From contig OW799235.1 of assembly GCA_941918925.1 (NCBI GenBank), positions 37,718,701-37,782,700 on the forward strand: a stretch of 64,000 bases of DNA. The letters are read 5' to 3'. This document shows, one piece after another, positions 1 to 12,395 of the stretch. Under the pieces are notes generated by a model that saw only the letters and a list, made by a program, of their open reading frames with translations, was not told the DNA's origin and did not search any database. A program made the position numbers and the translations under genes. Every line of letters starts with the position of its first letter. Position 1 is the first letter of the stretch. This DNA comes from Phyto melanocephala (lineage: Eukaryota > Arthropoda > Insecta > Diptera > Rhinophoridae).

Positions 1-1341
1 TTTAACTACAATCATACAATTCAATCGTAGTTTATTGCTCTTTGTTTATGGTTACCACAACCATGTTTTATCTTTGCGTGTATCCAACACGCACTGGTGC
101 AATTTTAAAGAGCTTTAAATGTAGCAGCGCAGAAATTTCGAACAACCTACAGATCGGATTGCAATGTTATAAAACCTGTCAATTTAAATACATTTCAAAG
201 GACCATGCAGAAGTAGCTCACGCTGATGTTTTTATGTTTTATCTATTAGCAAATACGTATTTTATGTTGCGCTAACACTTCATAGAATTAATGATATTTT
301 TTTTAAGGGGAAGCAATGTGAGCTGGGCCCAGCAAGTAATTTAATAAGTTACAGACGAACAAAAAAAATTGATTATACCGCATCAATATACTTATATACA
401 TAGATATATATACATACGCATATATGTATGTATGAATGTGTAAATGGCTGTATACAAATTAATTATGAATGAGTAGATTTATTTGTGGCAAAATTAAACA
501 AAAAAATATTATTCTAGGTAATTAAATTTAAAAAGTTTAAACTTAAGATCTAAATATACAAAATTGGCTTTTTCTCGCTAAAAATACACGTTTAAAAATA
601 TTCATATAAATTAATATAAACGGGCATCTATTTTTTTATGTGTATCATCAACGAAATATTATGTAATTTGAATAATTTATATGAATGTTTATGAAGCTGA
701 AATTTTCTTTACATAAATGATTTCATTTAGAAATGTTACAGTATTTTTTATTTGCAAAAAAAAAAAAATTAGAAAATTTTCTTTTTCCTACCTTTTGCTT
801 TCGAACAGCAAGTGATCTTATTTTGGCGAACGTGTTCTCATAAAATTTTGTTGTTTTAATTCATTTTATTTATGCTTTTTGTTTTTAATTCTTTCTATTT
901 TTGTTTTATTTTTTTTGTAAACGATAAATATTATTGTAAAAATATGGCTGATGCAAGATTTTGTGTTGCCAAAACAAACAGAAAATAGTACGTCAGTTCT
1001 GCCGTATAAAGCAGATATTTCAAATTAATAAAAAAAAACAAAAATAAATAACAAAAATACAAAACAAACAAAAATAGTTAATAAGTTCATATGTACCCAT
1101 ACGTTCGCTAGTTATAAAATCAACAAAAGATTCATTAGAATTACAATAATTTGCATAATGTGACCTCAAAAAGAATTTAAGAATTTTTTTTTGTAAAAAC
1201 GTTCTTTTATCCCATCACTTGATGATTGACTTGAGGAGTAATGATTTTAGTAACAAAGAACTTAAATATTTAGGGCAGCATTTCTCAACGAAAGGTCAGA
1301 GATAAGTGATCCACATCCGAAATACTCAAATTTATAGAAAA
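1..1341. other. AT-rich non-coding stretch
   Basis: I see no gene here. The stretch is AT-rich with poly-A/T runs and short TATG/TACA microsatellite-like patches near 395-440. Open frames are short, without recognisable domains. It ends exactly at the CTAG end of the first Helitron. Confidence 0.7.
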
Positions 1342-1439
1342 CTAGCCAAACCCGGCGCGCGTTGCTACGCCCCTTAATAAATCGAAATGCATTCTGAATT
1401 TAATTGAATATCAAGTGCAAAAACCTAAAAATTATAATT

Positions 1440-2570
1440 TTTTTATGGGCGTGGCCCTGCCCACTTTTCTAGCCACGAAATTGTAAAGTCATAACAGCTC
1501 AATATGTGTGCAAAGTTTCAGAATAATCGGTCCAGTGCAAGTACCTCAAAATGATACCTTTTTTATGGGCGTGGCACTGCACACTTTTCTAAATACGAAA
1601 CTGTATAGTCATGACAACTCAATATGTGTGCAAAGTTTCAGAAAAATCGGTCCAGTGCAAGTACCCCAAAATGATACCTATTTTTTAATGGGCGTGGCAC
1701 TGCCCACTTTTCTAATGACGAAAGTGTAAAGTCATGACAGCTCAGTATTTGCGCAAAGTTTCGGAAAATTCGGTCCAGTGCAAGTATCTAAAACTGATAA
1801 CTAATTTTTTATGGGCGTGGCTCCGCCCACTTTTTCAATCACGAAATTATAAAGCCGTGACAGCTCAATATGTGTGCACAGTTTCAGAAAAATCGGTCCA
1901 GTGCAAGTACCTCAAAATTAAAACTTTTTTAGGGGCGTGGCCCCGCCCACTTTTCTTCTCACGAAATTATTTAGTCATGACAGCTCGATATGTGTGCAAA
2001 GTTTCAGAAAAATCGGTCCAGTGTAAGTACCTCAAAATGATACCTTTTTTTATGGGCGTGGCCCTGCCCACTTTTCTAAATACGAAACTGTATAGTCATG
2101 ACAACTCAATATGTGTGCAAAGTTTCAGAAAAATCGGTCCAGTGCAAGTACCCCAAAATGATTCCTATTTTTTAATGGGCGTGGCACTGCCCACTTTTCT
2201 AATGACGAAAGTATAAAGTCATGACAGCTCAGTATTTTCGCAAAGTTTCGGAAAATTCGGTCCAGTGCAAGTATCTAAAACTGATAACTAATTTTTTATG
2301 GGCGTGGCCCCGCCCACTTTTTCAATCACGAAATTATAAAGCCGTGACAGCTCAATATGTGTGCACAGTTTCAGAAAAATCGGTCCAGTGCAAGTACCTC
2401 AAAATTAAAACTTTTTTAGGGGCGTGGCCCCGCCCACTTTTCTTCTCACGAAATTATTTAGTCATGACAGCTCGATATGTGTGCAAAGTTTCAGAAAAAT
2501 CGGTCAAGTGCAAGTAGCTAAAACTGATAACTAATTTTTTATGGGCGTGGCTCCGCCCACTTTTTTTCAC
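1440..2570 (-). repeat. Helitron central repeat array, ~120-bp unit with 487-bp higher-order period
   Basis: About ten units each carry a GC-rich near-palindrome of the form GGGCGTGGCCCCGCCCACTT, then AGTCATGACAGCTC, AGTTTC and TCGGTCCAGTGCAAGT blocks. GGGCGTGG recurs near 1447, 1567, 1689, 1814, 1935, 2055, 2177, 2300, 2420 and 2543. Four-unit blocks are duplicated: the sequence from about 1552-2040 is repeated almost exactly from about 2040-2520, offset by 487 bp. The GC-rich core stands out strongly from the AT-rich surroundings. Confidence 0.85.
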
Positions 2571-2650
2571 CCATAAACACTCCCTGGTATGTGTACAACA
2601 ACTTACCCAAGTTTGAGCCCGATCGGTTTTACAGTTTCGGAGTCTATAGC

Positions 2651-2652
<2 letters not shown>

Positions 2653-2680
<28 letters not shown>
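2653..2680. repeat. (AC)14 microsatellite inside the Helitron 5' region
   Basis: A pure AC tract sits just inside the Helitron 5' terminus. The matching copy at 40575-40596 is (TG)11 and the copy at 49395-49406 is shorter, so the tract is an inherent, length-variable part of this family. Confidence 0.95.
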
Positions 2681-2685
<5 letters not shown>

Positions 2686-2705
2686 TTCACTTTTATATAT
2701 ATAGA

Positions 2706-4684
2706 TTCATAGGTCATAATCGGTCGAATACACATTTTGTAAATAAGTACCTTGTTATTTATATTAAGTCTTCGGCTAATTAAGGGGTATAAGGCACGGC
2801 TACACTTAATTGCCTTCTCACAAATCTAATTAACATGCTGTTTAAATAGAAGTTTTTTGTCAATGATAACTCCTAAATATTTAATTTCGTCCTTCAATGG
2901 GATAATTGTTCCCCTAGACGTTAAATATCTAGTAGGAAAGCGTTTTCGCGATTTGTTGAATGGAAATATAATTGCTTGAGTTTTATCGTCATTGACTTTT
3001 ATTTTTCATTTGTCATAGTATTTACGAATTAATTTAAGATTATTTTCCATTCTTCTAACTATCGCATTCGAGACTTTACCGCAACAAATAAAGGCACTGT
3101 CATCCGCGTAAAGTGTAGGGGATAATACTGATCCTTGTGGCAAGCCCGCAGGTATTTGCCTTTCAGTAGAAAATTTGTTATTGACAGATACAACAAACGT
3201 ACGATTATCTAAAAAGCTTTTGATAAGTTTTTGTAGATAATTTGGAAAATGCAACGTATTTAATTTATACACTAGTCCATCATGCCAGATTGAGTCAAAA
3301 GCTTTTCAATATCAAGAAAAACGACTCCAGTACTTTTTCGTTTTACTTTTATTACATTCAATAAAGTTTACAACTCTATTAAGTTGATGTACAGTGGAGT
3401 GATCTTTTCGAAAACCAAATTGTTCTTCATTTATGATATTATTGCAATTTGAAAAATCTAAAATTCTGGTGTGAATAATTTTCTCGAACACCTTATCTAA
3501 TAGGCGTAGAATACTAATTGGCCTATAGCTGGAGGGTAATTTAGGATCTTTTCCAGATTTGTGGATTGGAATTACCTTAGCCATTTTAAAAACGAGTGGG
3601 AAGTACCCATTGTTTAAACAAAAGTTAAATAGTTTACTTAAGATTTCAAAAAAGTAATCGGGCATATTTTTAAGTAATATGCTGTTAATCCCATCTAAAC
3701 CAGGGGATTTATTATTTTTTAACAATTGGACAAACGATTTGACTTCAGACAAATTTGTAAGTTCAATACTTGTATCATCGGTAAGAGTTTGATTAAGGTC
3801 ATTAATGTATCTAGATACAACCGATTCCATTTTGGATGGATTGTTAAAAATAATGGTATGTGAACTGGCAAATACGTCAGCTATTGCATTTGCCTTTTCG
3901 ACGTCAGAATTCAAAATTGTTCCATTTAAATGAAGATTAGACAATGAGGAGTTTTTGCCTTTAAAAGTTTTTGTTAATTTCCAAAACTTTTTAGAGTCTG
4001 TAGGCAGATTTGATATGAATTTCGACCAAGAATCATTTCTGTCTTTATTTAGGTGAAAGTCAATAAGCCTATTTAGCTGCCTTAAGATACAGTTTAATTG
4101 CATTTTAAAACTACTATCCCTACATCTTTGAAATTTACGTCTATATTTGTTTCTCTGAGAAATTACCATTTTACTAATTTCTGAAATTTCACGTTGGAAG
4201 GTGTTTCTATGACCAACTGGTATTTTAGTAGTAGCTTCTTTTACAATGGATATTAGTTTACTTAATGCTAAATCTAGATTACCTGTGTTTGTAATATTTT
4301 GATCAATCTCTTGTAATATTTTTTCACTTTCAACGAAGTTTTTTATTGATGACCAATCGGCTCGATTATACAAGGGTAGCATCAAAATGCTATTTTGCAC
4401 CTCTCCATAAATGACGCAAGATAGTGGTACATGGTCCGACTGCAACATATTTGGATGTGTTTCCAAGAATGAAAAAGGAAGACAAGGGTTAGTTAAAAGG
4501 ATGTCTACTGTAGACGGCTGTACTGGATTAAATAATATTTTGTCCAAAGCGAGTAAATGCATTTGAGTAATAAATGTAGTAGTTTGATTGAAGGCTATGG
4601 CTATAAAGCTCATTACCAGCAATATTGTTTGAAAAACAATTCCAGTGCGTATGTTGTGCGTTTAAATCACCAAATCCCTGTTTG
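2706..4684 (-). pseudogene. Jockey-type non-LTR retrotransposon, truncated endonuclease-reverse transcriptase
   Basis: Read on the minus strand, coding similarity starts in the endonuclease domain (GDLNAQHTHW near 4655; DILLTNPCLPF and SDHVPLSCVI near 4430-4510). It runs through a linker into reverse transcriptase: SPGLDGINSILLKNM, SSYRPISILRLLDKVFEKII, EEQFGFRKDHSTVHQL, motif A DIEK then FDSIWHDGL, motif B AGLPQGSVLSPTL, motif C YADD and a late KYLGV block. The longest open frame is 3312-4622, with a second at 3006-3272. Breaks: a frameshift near 4560, two frameshifts around motif A (about 3300-3320), an in-frame deletion that joins motif B directly to YADD near 3110, and stops near 3005 and 2830. 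The 5' part is missing, and coding ends abruptly at the Helitron terminus (2705/2706). Motif order and wording suit the Jockey clade; the family is not assigned. Confidence 0.85.
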
Positions 4685-5179
4685 TTAAAAACATGCGTTT
4701 AAACGTGTATATGTGCAAAAAAAACAACAACAATAAAAAAGAATTGATATACGATTTACATCTGAATGTCATGTTAATAGTAACAAAAAAATTAATTAAA
4801 ACATTTTTTGTTTAATTAAATGGTAATGCAAAACTAATGGGAATCGCTCAAATCTGTTTTAGTCCCGTTGCGAATATTAAAGCACGTTCCCAATAAAATG
4901 AAAGTAACAAAACTCAAAATTAAAAGAACAATTCGCTTAAACTACATATTTTGTTTAAAATGTTTTGCGAAGTTTATTTGTTTTATTGTCAATTAATTAA
5001 CAAAAATGCTTTTGTCTAACTTAAAAATGGTCTCATAGAAGGTCTTATTTTATTGCTTTTTTGGATATTAAAAAGGGTCCAACAACTATAAAGAAATCGT
5101 GCCTGATAAATGGGAGCAACAAGAAAAGTTCTATAAATAAATAATTCATATCTTTTAGTGAAAGAAGGGTAATAAAAAA
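4685..5179. other. AT-rich stretch without recognised features
   Basis: No coding or repeat signal that I can support. It lies between the retrotransposon's truncated 5' end and a decayed Helentron-like hairpin. Confidence 0.6.
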
Positions 5180-5997
5180 TAAGCAAATAAGAGTATATTC
5201 GGCCGTACTGAATCGGATATAACCCTTTACTAACATGTATGTACCTACATGGGAATAATGATCATATCATTGCGTAGTCTAGATTTCAGATTTTATTTAC
5301 GCCATATTTAATTTTTACACTTAACTACATTCTACTAGTCAAGATACAAATATTGCATTGAACTGGGTACATTTTTAAGTACTAAATTTAACACAAAACT
5401 TAAATTTGTTATGTGCCAACTCTTGCAGTGGCGGCCATTATGGACTTTCAGTTTTTATAGTGTTCTGTCTAACTTTTCCACAATGGAGTGCTCAAGTGTA
5501 TAAGGAATGGTGGCGATCGCGTGATATCATGCTGGTTGTGTCTTAAGTTGTATCATTTAAAGGGCAGTAGACTTAAAGCACGTGATGCTGACACGCTGGC
5601 TGATCCATTAAAATCCCTGAATTGGACAACAAATTATTCAAAAGATTAAGAAAATGTATATATATAAAAATATTGTAACAAACGTATCTATAAATTATCT
5701 GAGGACTGAAAAATGTCAGTTTGTGGTTAAAAAATATGGGAAAAAGCAAAGGCAGTATGCTCTATTTGCTCAAATCTCAGCAAGTAATGGAGCTATTATA
5801 ATAGTTTTTAATAGCAATTCATTCCTGAATATTTCTAAAAGATTTATACCTAAACTTTGATTTCAACCAACACATTAATATACGGATATTTCGAAATTTA
5901 TTTCACTCTTCATAAGCTTTTAGAACATATATACCCTATGGGGTGCGTCGGAATTGTATTGTAGAATTTACAAACTATATACTTATATACACCCTTG
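5180..5997 (-). mobile_element. Decayed Helentron/DINE-1-like relic
   Basis: The left edge (5180-5230) keeps the family head: AATAAGAG, then a degraded ATTCGGC...hairpin, then a TATAACCC-like motif. The right part (about 5790-5997) keeps the internal blocks GATTTCAACCAACACA, TTCATAAGCTTTTAGAA, a CCCTATGGGGT block and a TATACACCC-like end. Both parts match the better copy at 36401-37087 in the same orientation. The middle (about 5420-5650) is unlike other copies and may be an unrelated insertion. Confidence 0.6.
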
Positions 5998-7016
5998 GCA
6001 ACACAAATGAATGGTATAATTGAATGAACCACTCACATTTTCTGAGAGATTGTAAATAATTTCAAGAAATCAAATTAAAAATGAGTACTAGAGTCAAAAA
6101 CTCTCAAAACAAATTTTAAATGAGAACTGAACTCTTTCGATTGCAGACGTTCTCAGTGAATCTCTATGGATAATAAATGCTAGAAATTTACTCTTTCTAT
6201 GGTTTTATGTTTTTCATAAAAACTTGATAACACAAGTGGTGGGTTAACTCTTGAGTGACTGATCATTTGCCAGCGATGTCAATTTAGCGCATTTTAACAA
6301 CGAAAAGAAAAAAACACGCTTAAATAGTGCGGTTTATTCAAAAAACAAATTATTGCAATTCTGTAATGTTTTTTTTTTATCATTATTTTCAAAATTGCAA
6401 AATTATTCAGTACAATTGTGCTCCTTTGCACATATGGTACTTTGAAATTAACGGATTATTAAGTGGATATTTTAATAGCAACTAAACAGAATAGTACGAT
6501 GAAATTTGATGATATATGAAAGATATACGGACAACCTAACTGAAATTAAAAAAAAAAAACATATTTTCTTAAATGAATTATTCTGCCAGTATTATTTTAA
6601 AATTGTAAGGAAAAAGTTCCTAAAAATTTTAAATTAATGAAAACCATAATATGATTTGTTGTAAAATTTTTAAGCCCTTTTTAAATAAAGAAATAAAATA
6701 TGACAACACACACTAAGAACACCTTTTGAATTTGCCAATTGTACTCTCAATATTAATACTCTTATCTCCAAAATGATTTAAAAATAATAAATATTTTCTT
6801 TAATCAGAATATTTACACAAATCAAATCAGAATAGGATTTATGCTCTTTTTACAGCGTTTGAAATTTGCATCACTGTCATTGGCTTTTAGCCGCTAAAGA
6901 CCTTTAAAACATGAACGTGATAAACATGCTGGCTGTTGGTTGTTTATTACAAGAAAAAATATTATAAAAACTTTGCATGTGTTTTAACTTTTGGTTTTTT
7001 TATAGAGAATCTTGCT
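5998..7016. other. AT-rich stretch without recognised features
   Basis: No domain-bearing open frame, no inverted repeats that I could pair, and no similarity to the other repeats of the window. Confidence 0.55.
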
Positions 7017-7024
7017 TATAATAG

Positions 7025-8372
7025 CAGCGTTGTCAACTCGGTGATTTTATCACCGTTTTTGGTGATTTTTAACATTTTGGAAGCGAAAAAATTGTGAGTC
7101 AGTGCTTGGTGATTTTTTTTTTAGTTTTTAGTGATTTTCTTTTTATTTCGGTGACACCAAACACTAAAATTCAAATTAATTAATTGAACAAAATTTTTTG
7201 TAAGTGTAAATTTATATACCTATACATAGTACCAAAATGTAACTTATAGTACAATTACATGCAACTCGGCAAGAAAATAATATTACACTAAAAATTTAAT
7301 TATTTATAAGATAATTGATTGCCCAGAAAGTTTTTGTTTCAAAATGTCTAACTTTATACATACATTATATATGCATTTGAGGTGAATGTGAATAAAAGAA
7401 ATTCCTCTTTCTTTTGAGATCATCTTATAAATGATTAAACCTTAAAGCAAACTTTTAGCGTCCCACAACTTTAAATGTTTAAAAATTTTACCAGAAAACC
7501 TTGAAATTTTGAGTAAAATTAACATAATTAATGTTAGAAATGTTTTATCACATACAAAAGAAGAAATTTTACCGTTACCAATGGCAAAATATTGAATCCA
7601 GTCGATTTTTGGATTGAAGTTAAATCGTACAAAGATGCAGTTAACTTAAATCCCTCTGAAGCATTAAACTTAAACGTTAAACTTTTGTCGCTCCCATGAA
7701 TGTGTTTAAATCTAAAATTCGCAACCGAATGTCTTTAAATTCAGTTAATTCCTTATTTCACATTAAAAATGGGCTTAAACGGGAAAATTCCTGTTGCGAA
7801 ACCTACCAAATAGCTGATGAAGTAAATATTCTAATATGTAATATAAAAATATTTAAATATTATATAATAGTTGTACTTATTTGGTGAATAATTTCTTTAA
7901 TATTTTGTACAACAAATTCAAATATGTTTATAAAACGTCGTATAAATGCATCAGGTATGGAAAAATTAATCCTGTCGTAATTTTTTCTAAATGTTGAAAT
8001 AAATTTCTTACAATGCATCACTCCTGTGATATATTGTGAATTGATAATTACTTTAATAATTAAATATTTTTGTTCTTTTTTCCAATGTTTTTGTATATTT
8101 TTATTTACATATAAATATATGTATCTATGTAAATCTGTACTGACTGACTAAAAGATATTCGTTGTTTGATTTTTGTAAATTTTTTTGTTATTTATTCTGA
8201 TATAAATACATTTAAAAATGTCTTATTTATAAAGAAATTTATATAAATGTATAATTTTATTAAATAAATAAAAAAATAATTTACAAATTATAAATTTAGT
8301 GCTTTTTTTTGAGAATGACGCGTTTTTTCCTGGGTTATGGTGCTTTTTGAAATTTTAAAGTTGACAACGCTG
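7025..8372 (+). mobile_element. Non-autonomous hAT element with 8-bp target duplication
   Basis: The ends are a perfect 14-bp inverted repeat, CAGCGTTGTCAACT (7025-7038 and 8359-8372). It is flanked by a perfect 8-bp duplication, TATAATAG (7017-7024 and 8373-8380). CAG-type ends with an 8-bp duplication are typical of the hAT superfamily. GGTGATTTT-like boxes crowd the left end. It contains a broken transposase C-terminus (7595-7887). At 1348 bp it is far shorter than an autonomous hAT, so it is a deletion derivative. Confidence 0.93.
7595..7887 (+). pseudogene. hAT transposase C-terminal dimerisation domain fragment
   Basis: From 7595 the frame reads NPVDFWIEVKSYKDAVNL and continues to LLSLP, then stops at 7697. 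The next frame starts at 7696 with MNVFKSKIRNRMSLNSVNSL, followed by HIKNGLKRENSCC. Together these are the two halves of the hAT C-terminal dimerisation region. The normally conserved segment between them (the polar NA-ER-FS block) is missing exactly at the frame change. There is no upstream catalytic region, so no active transposase could be made. Confidence 0.8.
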
Positions 8373-8380
8373 TATAATAG

Positions 8381-10324
8381 ATCTGCATGTGTATCCGTAA
8401 GTATATATCTCTCTATATATGCACATGAATGTGTGTATGCATGTGTTTACTATAAGTATCTACTGTCTTCTCAATAATTTGCATACTCGATACGGCTCAG
8501 TATGATCACGTTTTTAAATGTTCATCATGCACCAAACACAGTTTAGGTCATCATCCATCCATTATAAAAAAGGTAAATAAACAGCAAAACAACATCCAAG
8601 CAAGCAAAATAAAACACGTTTTGAAAAATGGAGTTGTACCTACCTATGGATCGAGTTTTAGTATTTGTTTTCTATATGTAAGTATGTATTATACCTACAT
8701 AAGTATGTATGTATGTATTTATTGTTTTTTCTTCTCTTGTTTAAACTCCTTCTACTGGTTTTATTTTTGTGTGTGTTTTTTTACCTTTTTATAAGTATTC
8801 TTATATTTTGGATTTTTATTACTATTTATTTGATTACTTTTCTTGGTTAGTTGTAGATACATGCATACATATGTTTGTATATACATACAATAATAATAGC
8901 TTCATATGTATGTAAGTATCTCTGCAGATAACATTGCAATTGAAATGAACTATATACAACATAGTCCTATATAATGCAGTAACAGATCAAGTAATTTATA
9001 GTTACGCCACAAATGTCCGTGCAATAACTGTACAATAGTCGTTCAGGTACTCCATAAAGTAGTGGCAAAGAGAAGTTTTGAGACTACTCCGATGTACTGT
9101 AAAGCCCTGGCAAATCGAAATGTTAAATCGACATACTTACATTTGGGTGATTTTTAGATTAGTCCTACTCCATTATGGAGTATACATTACATGCGTTAGC
9201 TGCAGGGATAGAATGACCGGATTTTACATCGATACGATTTCTCTTTTCAGATATTGAGATTTGAGTTCGATTAAATGACGTTACCGTGCCGTTCGTTGCT
9301 CACAGTTTGATAAAATCTAAATTTTTGGCCAAAAAGCTGACATATGGAGCCATAACTCCAGAACAGTAAATAATAAAATCACGCTTAATATCTCAAAAGA
9401 GAACGAATGCTGTTCTTCAAAAAAAAATTTATTTTTTATGGCTTTAGTGATAGAGATTTAGCCTTAGTGTGTTACAGTATGAGGTTGCAGGGCCGTTTAC
9501 TTAAAGACTCAGGCTACAAAAATTTCTAAATATATTTTTTAGAGTTTTAGCGATAGAGATATAGCTTCAGCGAGTTACAGAATAAAGCTGCTGGTACCAC
9601 TAGGAGCATACTTCGTATTCGCTCGTTATTATACTTTTTAATTATCTGTATGAGGTGATGAGGTTCAACACCCACTGTTTGGAATTCTTCTATTTTTGGT
9701 TGAGCTATGCAGACTAGTTTGTAGAATAATTCGTGCAAATTTGTGTAAGCGTTGTACTGCTCGTAAGCTTTTAACCTTAAATTTTTTAAATAAATATAGC
9801 TTGTTCTTCTTTCTATGTGATCATATACTACATAAAAACAGTAAAAATTTCCAAGAATATTAAATGGTCAAATGGTGCAGACTTTAGCCCTAAGATACAT
9901 TATTGACACGTTTGTTACAATTACGATATGCCTCTATAACTATAAAAAGTTTTAGAAGATGAACAGGTCACTACTTGGCGAAGTTATAGACAAAAATAAT
10001 TTGGAAAAATATTTTGTCTTTAATAAAGTTATCAAGTTCATAAATCTCCTAATTAATTTTCCGACCCGATAGTGACATCAAACTCCAAACCGCCAAGGTG
10101 GAGTTCGATATAAAATGGCGAACTACATTAAATGTGAAATCTAATTATCGCTGGAATCAGGTTGTTATCGGAATTTTGACATACCTTCATATATACATTA
10201 TGGTAAAAGATTTGCCACAACCAAGCATATACTATGTAAATCTTACTTGTCTTAACTTTTACTGCAAATTTATTAAAATCTTAGTTAAAGCGTTTCGCGT
10301 TTAAGTGACGATATATAAATATAT
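8381..10324. other. AT-rich stretch with a faint Helentron-like patch
   Basis: Mostly featureless, with TATG microsatellite patches near 8690-8720. Between about 9835 and 10130, phrases such as CTACTTGGCGAAGTTATAG and a CCGCCAAGGTGGAGTTCGAT stretch weakly recall the interior of the relic at 29030-30006. No gene is supported. Confidence 0.45.
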
Positions 10325-10341
10325 ACAAGTAAGAGCACTAT

Positions 10342-10358
10342 ATTCGGCTGTGCCGAAT
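10342..10358. repeat. Terminal hairpin of family A element
   Basis: Perfect 7-bp stem (ATTCGGC/GCCGAAT) with a TGT loop. The same hairpin, with CAC/CGT-type loop variants, marks one end of every well-preserved copy of families A and B. Confidence 0.9.
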
Positions 10359-10468
10359 CTTTTATACCCACCACCAATTTTGTGTACATTTAAAGCACAA
10401 TATTTATTATTTTGTTAATCGCTATAGAATAATCTCTTTATAATAAAATATGTATCACTTTCTTTGTA

Positions 10469-11075
10469 GAGGGTGGTTAAATTTTAAGGGCCCATGTTGA
10501 AGATGAGCCACACAAACAACAAGTTTTTTTTGCATTTCATTTGACATTTCTCAATCTCAGACCAACTTAAAAGTGGAAAGATACGCAAATGAGCAACGCG
10601 TTAAAGTTATTCAGGTTTTTTATAAAAATGGGCGTTCAAGTCAAAATGCACTTTGTGCACTTCGTAATTCTTTTGATCAACATAATCGTTCAAATTCGTC
10701 CACAATCGGGAGAATTGTAAAAAATATTTAAATTTCTGCAAAACAGGTCTGTATAAAATGTTAGAAAATCTGTGAATGCCTTCTTAGTTCGTTGAATGGG
10801 AACCATTGCTGTTTTTTGCGATAGTGTGGCAAAAAATCAGTCAACATCGACTCATCATCATGCCCAACAATTGACCATCAACATTGTCATTGAAAATTTG
10901 GACCATCAGATAGAGGGGTGGCGCCAAGGATGGGGGGGCCGTTTGGCCGATATTTTGTTAAATACATAATTGAACCGTACAAATGTTATCATTACTAAAA
11001 GAAATAATAATAATTTCCTAAATAATTTGTGTTTTATTTAAATTCAACATCGGCCCTTGACATTTAACCACCCTT
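10469..11075 (+). mobile_element. mariner deletion derivative embedded in the Helentron-like element, copy 1
   Basis: It has terminal inverted repeats of about 30 bp (starting GAGGGTGGTTAAAT, ending ATTTAACCACCCTT) and TA on both sides (10467-10468, 11076-11077). It keeps the first and last parts of a mariner-type transposase. From 10573 it reads VERYANEQRVKVIQVFYKNG to a stop near 10731 (the N-terminal helix-turn-helix). Near 10860-10970 it reads NIVIENLDHQIEGWRQGW then GGRLADILLNT, the family's C-terminus. The catalytic core is deleted. The same element sits at the same place in two other host copies. Confidence 0.85.
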
Positions 11076-11099
11076 TATAACTTCGATATGCTACTAAAA

Positions 11100-12395
11100 T
11101 GCTTTTGTTAATGTAGTCTTTTAGTAAAAGTGGGCGTTGAAGTAGGCATGTCAATAAAGTTTCTGCTAATAAATACAACTTAGACATTTCAATATAGTCC
11201 TTTATTTTCCCAAAAACTTTGTCAATAGAGAAATTAATTGAATTTAAGATAAACTGTTATATGGGAGGTAGGCGTTAAAGTGGGCGTGTAACAAAATTTT
11301 TGGCACAACAATAACATTGATTAGAAGGATATATGTAGCAAATTTCATCATCATACCTCTAATTTTTTCGGTTTTATGAGCTCTTAACGGTAGATAACGT
11401 GAAAAGTGGGCGTTATAGTAGGCGTGTCGAAGCTGTTTTTGCTAATGAGTACAACTAAGGTATTTCAATATAGTCCTTTGTTATTCCAAAATCTTTATTA
11501 ATAGAGGAATTATATGAATTTCAGCTAAACCGTTATATGGGAAGTGGGCGTAAAAGTGGGCATTTCACCTAAGTTTGACCATTATACCTCTAATTTTGGC
11601 GGTTTTATGAGCTTTTAAATTTCATTAGCGGTAGATAACGTGAAAAGTGGCCGTTAACGTAGGCGTGTCAAAGTTGTTTTTGCGAATGAGTACAACTTAG
11701 ATGTTTCAATATAGCCCTTTATTATTCAAAAATCTTTGTTAATAAAGAAATTATATGAATTTTAGATAAATCGTTATATAGGAGGTGGGCGTAAAAGTGG
11801 GTGTGGCACCTTAATTTTTTGGCACAGTAATGACATTGCCTAGGGTTATATACGTAGCAAATTTGACCATTATACCTCTTATTTTGGCGGTTTTATGAGC
11901 TTTTAAATTTCATTAACGGTAGATAACGTGAAAAGTGGGCGTTGTAGTAGGCGTGTCAAAGTTGTTTTCGCGAATGAGTACATCTTAGATGTTTCAATAT
12001 AGCCCTTTATTATTCCAAAATCTTTATTAATAGAGAAATTATATGAATTTTAGGTAAAACGTTATATGGGAGGTGGGCGTAAAAGTGGGCGTGGCACCTT
12101 AATTTTCTGGCACAGTAATGAAATTACCTAGGGGGCTACACGTAGCAAATTTGATCATCATACCTCTAATTTTGGCCGTTTTATGAGCTTTTAAATTTCA
12201 TTAACGGTAGATAACGTGAAAAGTGGGCGTTATAGTAGGCGTGTCAAAATTGTTTTTTCTAATGAGCACAACCTAGACGTTTTAATATAGTCCTTTATTA
12301 TTCCAAAATCTATATTAATAGAGAAATTATATGAATTTTGTTTAAAACGTTATATGGGAGGTGGGCGTAAAAGTGGGCGTGGCACATTGATTTTC
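11100..12395 (-). repeat. Central tandem repeats of family A, ~288-bp unit
   Basis: The block GGTAGATAACGTGAAAAGTG recurs at about 11389, 11630, 11918 and 12206, giving spacings of 241, 288 and 288 bp. Each unit also holds GTGGGCGTAAAAGTGGGCGT, a GGCACAGTAATGA block, and CCTTTATTATTCCAAAATCT. Copy 2 has under two units and copy 3 about two, so repeat number varies between copies. Confidence 0.85.

Larger units (their letters stand above)
1342..2705 (-). mobile_element. Non-autonomous Helitron with central tandem repeats
   Basis: Read on the minus strand, the element begins with TC followed by TATATATATAAAAGTGAAAC (ending at 2705). It finishes with CTAG at 1345-1342, preceded by a small hairpin (stem GCGT/ACGC, 1359-1370). 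It is flanked by A on its 5' side and T on its 3' side. These are the standard Helitron signs: 5' TC, 3' CTRR, a hairpin just upstream, A/T insertion and no terminal inverted repeats. The inside is a (TG)n tract and about ten copies of a roughly 120-bp unit. There is no Rep/helicase coding, so it would need a helper element. Two further copies in the window share both ends (40551-41299 and 49063-49439). The short open frames at 1508-2517 are repeat sequence read through, not genes. Confidence 0.85.

Noticed and set aside
1508..2517. Chain of open frames with repeated peptide words (VSEKSVQCKYLK and similar)
   Set aside because: They arise from the 120-bp Helitron repeat, whose 487-bp block is a near multiple of three; the same repeats in other copies are not kept open.
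1440..2570. CRISPR-like spaced repeats
   Set aside because: Units are head-to-tail tandem repeats of about 120 bp in an animal Helitron; there are no short identical repeats with unique spacers.
5420..5650. Possible Tc1-type end (CAGTGGCGGCCATTATGGAC) with faint coding
   Set aside because: No matching inverted end, and coding similarity was too weak to support.
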